Shown here in pieces: positions 20,958-23,733 of a stretch of 23,733 bases of DNA. A model generated the notes under the pieces. That model was not told the DNA's origin and did not search any database. It saw only the letters and a program-made list of their open reading frames with translations. The DNA comes from a virus, in IMG/VR virus record IMGVR_UViG_3300017963_000747, positions 1 to 23,733 of that record; one strand, 5' to 3'. The position numbers and the translations under genes are program-made. Each line of letters opens with the position of its first letter. The first letter of the stretch is position 1.

Positions 20958-22907
20958 ATGCCCAAGGAGTTTGTCCACGGTGTCTTAACTCCAAATGCCA
21001 AGCCTAAACCAAGACGTGTAATCCGTTCAAAACGGAGAATAGAACAAGACACTGTAGCCCGTAGTCTAAAACAACTGCTAGCTGCCGACCGTCCAGAAAT
21101 CTGCATTGTAAGACGACTCGGGGGGATCGGTGATGTCATTATGACAACACCGGCTGTCAAACACATAAAGAGAGTCATCCCTCATTGTCATCTGGTATAT
21201 GCTACAGACCTGGGATATGCCCAGGGTGCTTTAGGCGATGTACTCAAGCACAATCCATACATAGATGAACTAATAGACTATAGAACAATTGGCAGTCGGC
21301 GGTTTCAGCTTTCTATAGACCTTACTGTTACAGGACTAAGCAGAGAACGTGGCAGGGAAATCCCGCCTAACAGAATAGACATGTTCGCTGAGAGAACAGG
21401 TGTGGATCTGCTTGACGATCCTCTACCTACCTATGTAATTACTGAGTCAGAAAGACAATGGGCTCAGGCCAAACTGGCAGACATAGGAAAAGGTAATGAT
21501 ATCAAGTTCATAGCCATACATGCCAGGAGCAATGATGTTCGCCGCACCTGGCCTTTACGCTATATAGATGAACTAATAGAAATGCTAGAAAAGCATGACG
21601 ATATCCACGTTCTTGTCCTTGACTGGAAGGAGAACCACAAGTGGCAAGGCAAGAACGTAACCCCACTTACCTACATGAATATTAGAAGAGTAGCTGCCAT
21701 AATTGACCAATGTAGTCTTGTTTTGTGTCCAGATAGCAGTATACTTCATCTGGCCGGAGCCCTAGAATGTAATATCTTATCTATATTCGGTACCACTTCT
21801 CCGGAAAGTAGGATAAATCACTACAGTCGCGCTTCGGCCATGTTAGCAGGATTACCATGTCAGGTCCCCTGTCCTTGTTGGTATCGTCCAACCTGTACCA
21901 AGACACCTGGAGCTACCATGGACTGCTTCTTAAAGATAAAGCCTGAGGCAGTATACAAAGCAACTATGCTAAAACTAGAAGAGAAGAGTGAGGCTAAAAA
22001 GATACATGCTATGGAGACCGAAGGGATGAAGAAACATGCAATTCTCGTAAAGAGACGACATGGTGGTTTCGGCGATATTGCAATGAGCCTCACCGGAATA
22101 GAGGCCTTGAAGAAAGCCTACCCAACTGCTGATATTCATTATGCTTTACCGAAAAAGTATCATGAAGTTGTGGAAAATGCTCCCCTGGTATCTTCTATAA
22201 TCGATGCTGGCAAGAAGATGAGCACCAAGCAGTATAAAATGATAATAGACATCTCTTCTTGCTGTGCTTATTATGAGTTTAACAGACTCAAGTCAAAGAA
22301 GAAGGTAGAAAAGAGCAGAGTAGAAGTGTTTTCCGAAGCACTAGGCGTGAGAAGTCATCTTCCTGACCTTTTGCCACGGTACTACCCAAGGAAAGAAGAA
22401 ATAGACTGGGCTAAAAAGTTTCTAGGAAAGACAAACAAACCAAGAGTGGCTCTGGTTCTCAGGGCTGCAGAAGAATACCGTAACTGGCCCATAGAGAACT
22501 ATGAAGAACTGGCGCATAAGCTCAGAAACAAGACTCAAACAGTTATTATAGATCCTGAAAGAATATGGGACTTTAACCATGTAATTGATGCCTGTGGGTT
22601 TTCTTTTCGCAAGGCTGCTGCCATTGTTAGTCAGTGTTCAGCTGTTGTTACTCCTGATACCTCTCACCTTCATATAGCTGCAGCACTAGGTATACCTACA
22701 GTAGCACTGTTCGGCCCTATTGACCCCAGTGTCAGATGTAAAGGGTACCCCAAGGTTAAAGTGGTAACAGCAGGCCTGGATTGCAGTCCTTGTTGGCGTA
22801 GTGCCCTGAACAAATGCGAAAATACCCAGAGAATAGATGGTTATTCCAGATGTATGATGGACATACCGGTAGAGGCAGTCTATGACCAACTACAGAACCT
22901 GTTGTAA
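20958..22907 (+). CDS. Tandem GT9 (heptosyltransferase-type) glycosyltransferase
   Basis: A 649-residue protein made of two GT9 units, the family of ADP-heptose:LPS heptosyltransferases. Unit 1 starts RRLGGIGDVIMTTPA (52-66) and ends with CPDSSILHLAGAL and FGTTSPESR; unit 2 starts KRRHGGFGDIAMS (about 365) and ends with TPDTSHLHIAAALGIP and FGPIDPSVR. Each unit is followed by a Cys-rich CxPCW-type segment found in many family members. Donor and acceptor are unknown; modification of host surface sugars or a virion protein is possible. ATG 20958 follows GGGGGAG at 20949-20955. It overlaps the next GT9-like gene by 26 bases. Confidence 0.82.
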   Translation: MPKEFVHGVLTPNAKPKPRRVIRSKRRIEQDTVARSLKQLLAADRPEICIVRRLGGIGDVIMTTPAVKHIKRVIPHCHLVYATDLGYAQGALGDVLKHNPYIDELIDYRTIGSRRFQLSIDLTVTGLSRERGREIPPNRIDMFAERTGVDLLDDPLPTYVITESERQWAQAKLADIGKGNDIKFIAIHARSNDVRRTWPLRYIDELIEMLEKHDDIHVLVLDWKENHKWQGKNVTPLTYMNIRRVAAIIDQCSLVLCPDSSILHLAGALECNILSIFGTTSPESRINHYSRASAMLAGLPCQVPCPCWYRPTCTKTPGATMDCFLKIKPEAVYKATMLKLEEKSEAKKIHAMETEGMKKHAILVKRRHGGFGDIAMSLTGIEALKKAYPTADIHYALPKKYHEVVENAPLVSSIIDAGKKMSTKQYKMIIDISSCCAYYEFNRLKSKKKVEKSRVEVFSEALGVRSHLPDLLPRYYPRKEEIDWAKKFLGKTNKPRVALVLRAAEEYRNWPIENYEELAHKLRNKTQTVIIDPERIWDFNHVIDACGFSFRKAAAIVSQCSAVVTPDTSHLHIAAALGIPTVALFGPIDPSVRCKGYPKVKVVTAGLDCSPCWRSALNKCENTQRIDGYSRCMMDIPVEAVYDQLQNLL

Positions 22908-23733
22908 GCCCAGAACTAAGGCACCAAGGATATACAAAAAGGTTTATTTAACTCTTGGTGGCGGACTGGGAGATGTAATATACGATTATTTAGGTGGTCA
23001 TAGATTCTGGAATAAGCTTGAACCACTCAAAATTGCCCATCCTGAGATACGAATTAAAGTAATGTCCTCTACGCACAATCTGCAATCGCTAGAACTTATA
23101 AGATATAATCCATACATAGACCGAATGGAAGAGTATGGGTGGCAAACAGACGGAAAGCCAATTTTCAAGCGTAATGCTGGTGGCTATATAAACATAAAAA
23201 ACATCAAACAAGAACTATCAAAACTTCCTTCTAGGCCTCCAGGAATATATCTAAACCAAAGAGACAAAGAAACCGTAAGTAATATATCTTCCCAAGGGAG
23301 CTTCATCTTTATACACCCATTTGCTGGACTACAAGATCGTATGCCTTACAGGCCCTCTAGCCAATTTGTCCCGATTATTGACAATATAATAAAGAATACG
23401 AACCACAATGTGGTAATAGTTGGTTCTAATCACATAAGAAACAATATGAAGAAAAAAGTCGACATACGCGAAGAGTTCTCTTATGAAGGAGATAGAGTCT
23501 TTAATTTAGTTAACAAACCTGAGATGAATGTACGTGTGGCCGTTAAGCTAGCCCAAAGAGCACATGGGTTCTTAGGAGCATGGAGCTGCTTCTCTTGTAC
23601 ATTTTGGGCCCTCAAGAAAAAATCCATGGTGCTCGTTCCAATGAGCAAGAAAGATAAACTTGCTAAACGTTTTAAACCTGGTGGCAGATGGCACCGCCGT
23701 GGCATTTGCAAAGCGGTCTATATAAAAGAAGAC
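22882..23733 (+). CDS. GT9-like glycosyltransferase, 3' end outside window
   Basis: An uninterrupted frame of 284 codons from ATG 22882 to the right edge with no stop. It begins MTNYRTCCKPRTKAP, then has YLTLGGGLGDVIYDYLGG (residues 23-40), the phosphate-binding start of the GT9 fold, then FIFIHPFAGL and a C-terminal lobe with LAQRAHGFLGAWSCFSC, where family members have a D-x-S motif. It is more diverged than the two fused units before it. GAGG at 22872-22875 serves as ribosome site inside the preceding gene. Confidence 0.6.
   Translation, partial: MTNYRTCCKPRTKAPRIYKKVYLTLGGGLGDVIYDYLGGHRFWNKLEPLKIAHPEIRIKVMSSTHNLQSLELIRYNPYIDRMEEYGWQTDGKPIFKRNAGGYINIKNIKQELSKLPSRPPGIYLNQRDKETVSNISSQGSFIFIHPFAGLQDRMPYRPSSQFVPIIDNIIKNTNHNVVIVGSNHIRNNMKKKVDIREEFSYEGDRVFNLVNKPEMNVRVAVKLAQRAHGFLGAWSCFSCTFWALKKKSMVLVPMSKKDKLAKRFKPGGRWHRRGICKAVYIKED

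Overview
The window is densely packed, all-plus-strand DNA from what looks like a large double-stranded DNA bacteriophage (or prophage) genome. Genes overlap by 1 to about 95 bases or sit within about 40 bases of each other, and no stretch over 300 bases lacks a gene. The content is replication, recombination and nucleotide-metabolism genes mixed with many small unknown proteins. TAA, TAG and TGA all end genes, so code 11 fits. Most starts have good AAGGAG-type ribosome sites, which points to a host that uses Shine-Dalgarno initiation. ATA, CTA and AGA codons are favoured. I cannot name the host from the sequence; family-9 glycosyltransferases hint weakly at an LPS-bearing one. No tRNA, rRNA, CRISPR array, transposase or convincing terminator was seen.

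Layout. Positions 1-275 hold the 3' end of a DUF1566 (Lcl C-terminal, C-type-lectin-like) gene. Its last third has the codon pattern of a diversity-generating retroelement variable region. Positions 276-1177 hold small genes, a membrane HExxH protein and a duplicated, nonsense-broken copy of that gene's 5' end. A possible promoter at 1188-1213 precedes a zinc-ribbon gene (1222), a DUF3310 gene (1757), a small gene (1971) and recA (2143, TTG start). Next come a Nudix-fold gene (3144), a MazG-like gene (3641), a second membrane HExxH protein (4379), a zinc ribbon (5059), an unknown gene (5360), an iron-sulfur uracil-DNA glycosylase (5738) and a ClpP-like protease (6415).

The replisome follows: a full DnaE polymerase with an apparently complete PHP metal site (7062), a DnaQ-like exonuclease with an N-terminal Myb/SANT-like segment (10444), a coiled-coil protein (11313), a Cas4/RecB-like iron-sulfur nuclease (11854), a calcineurin-like phosphoesterase (12674), a 54-aa protein (13332), a HAD deoxyribonucleotidase (13493) and a T7 gp4-type primase-helicase (14122). 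After two small genes comes a second, degenerate Cas4-like protein (16921).

Positions 17637-19801 hold a chain of proteins ending in Trp-Leu. Their last codons also encode the ribosome site, and at two junctions the start codon, of the next reading frame. Two PD-(D/E)XK nuclease genes (18459, 19187) sit in this chain. The window ends with a sigma-like protein (19808), an unknown protein (20386), a fused double GT9 glycosyltransferase (20958) and a third GT9-like gene (22882) running off the right edge.

Together these genes look like an early/middle replication operon: polymerase, exonuclease, primase-helicase and RecA copy and recombine DNA, while MazG, Nudix, nucleotidase and UDG proteins control nucleotide quality. 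The most interesting points are the putative diversified DUF1566 region, the Trp-Leu tail cassette with its two embedded nucleases, and the Cas4-like protein that keeps its cysteines but seems to have lost its catalytic lysine.
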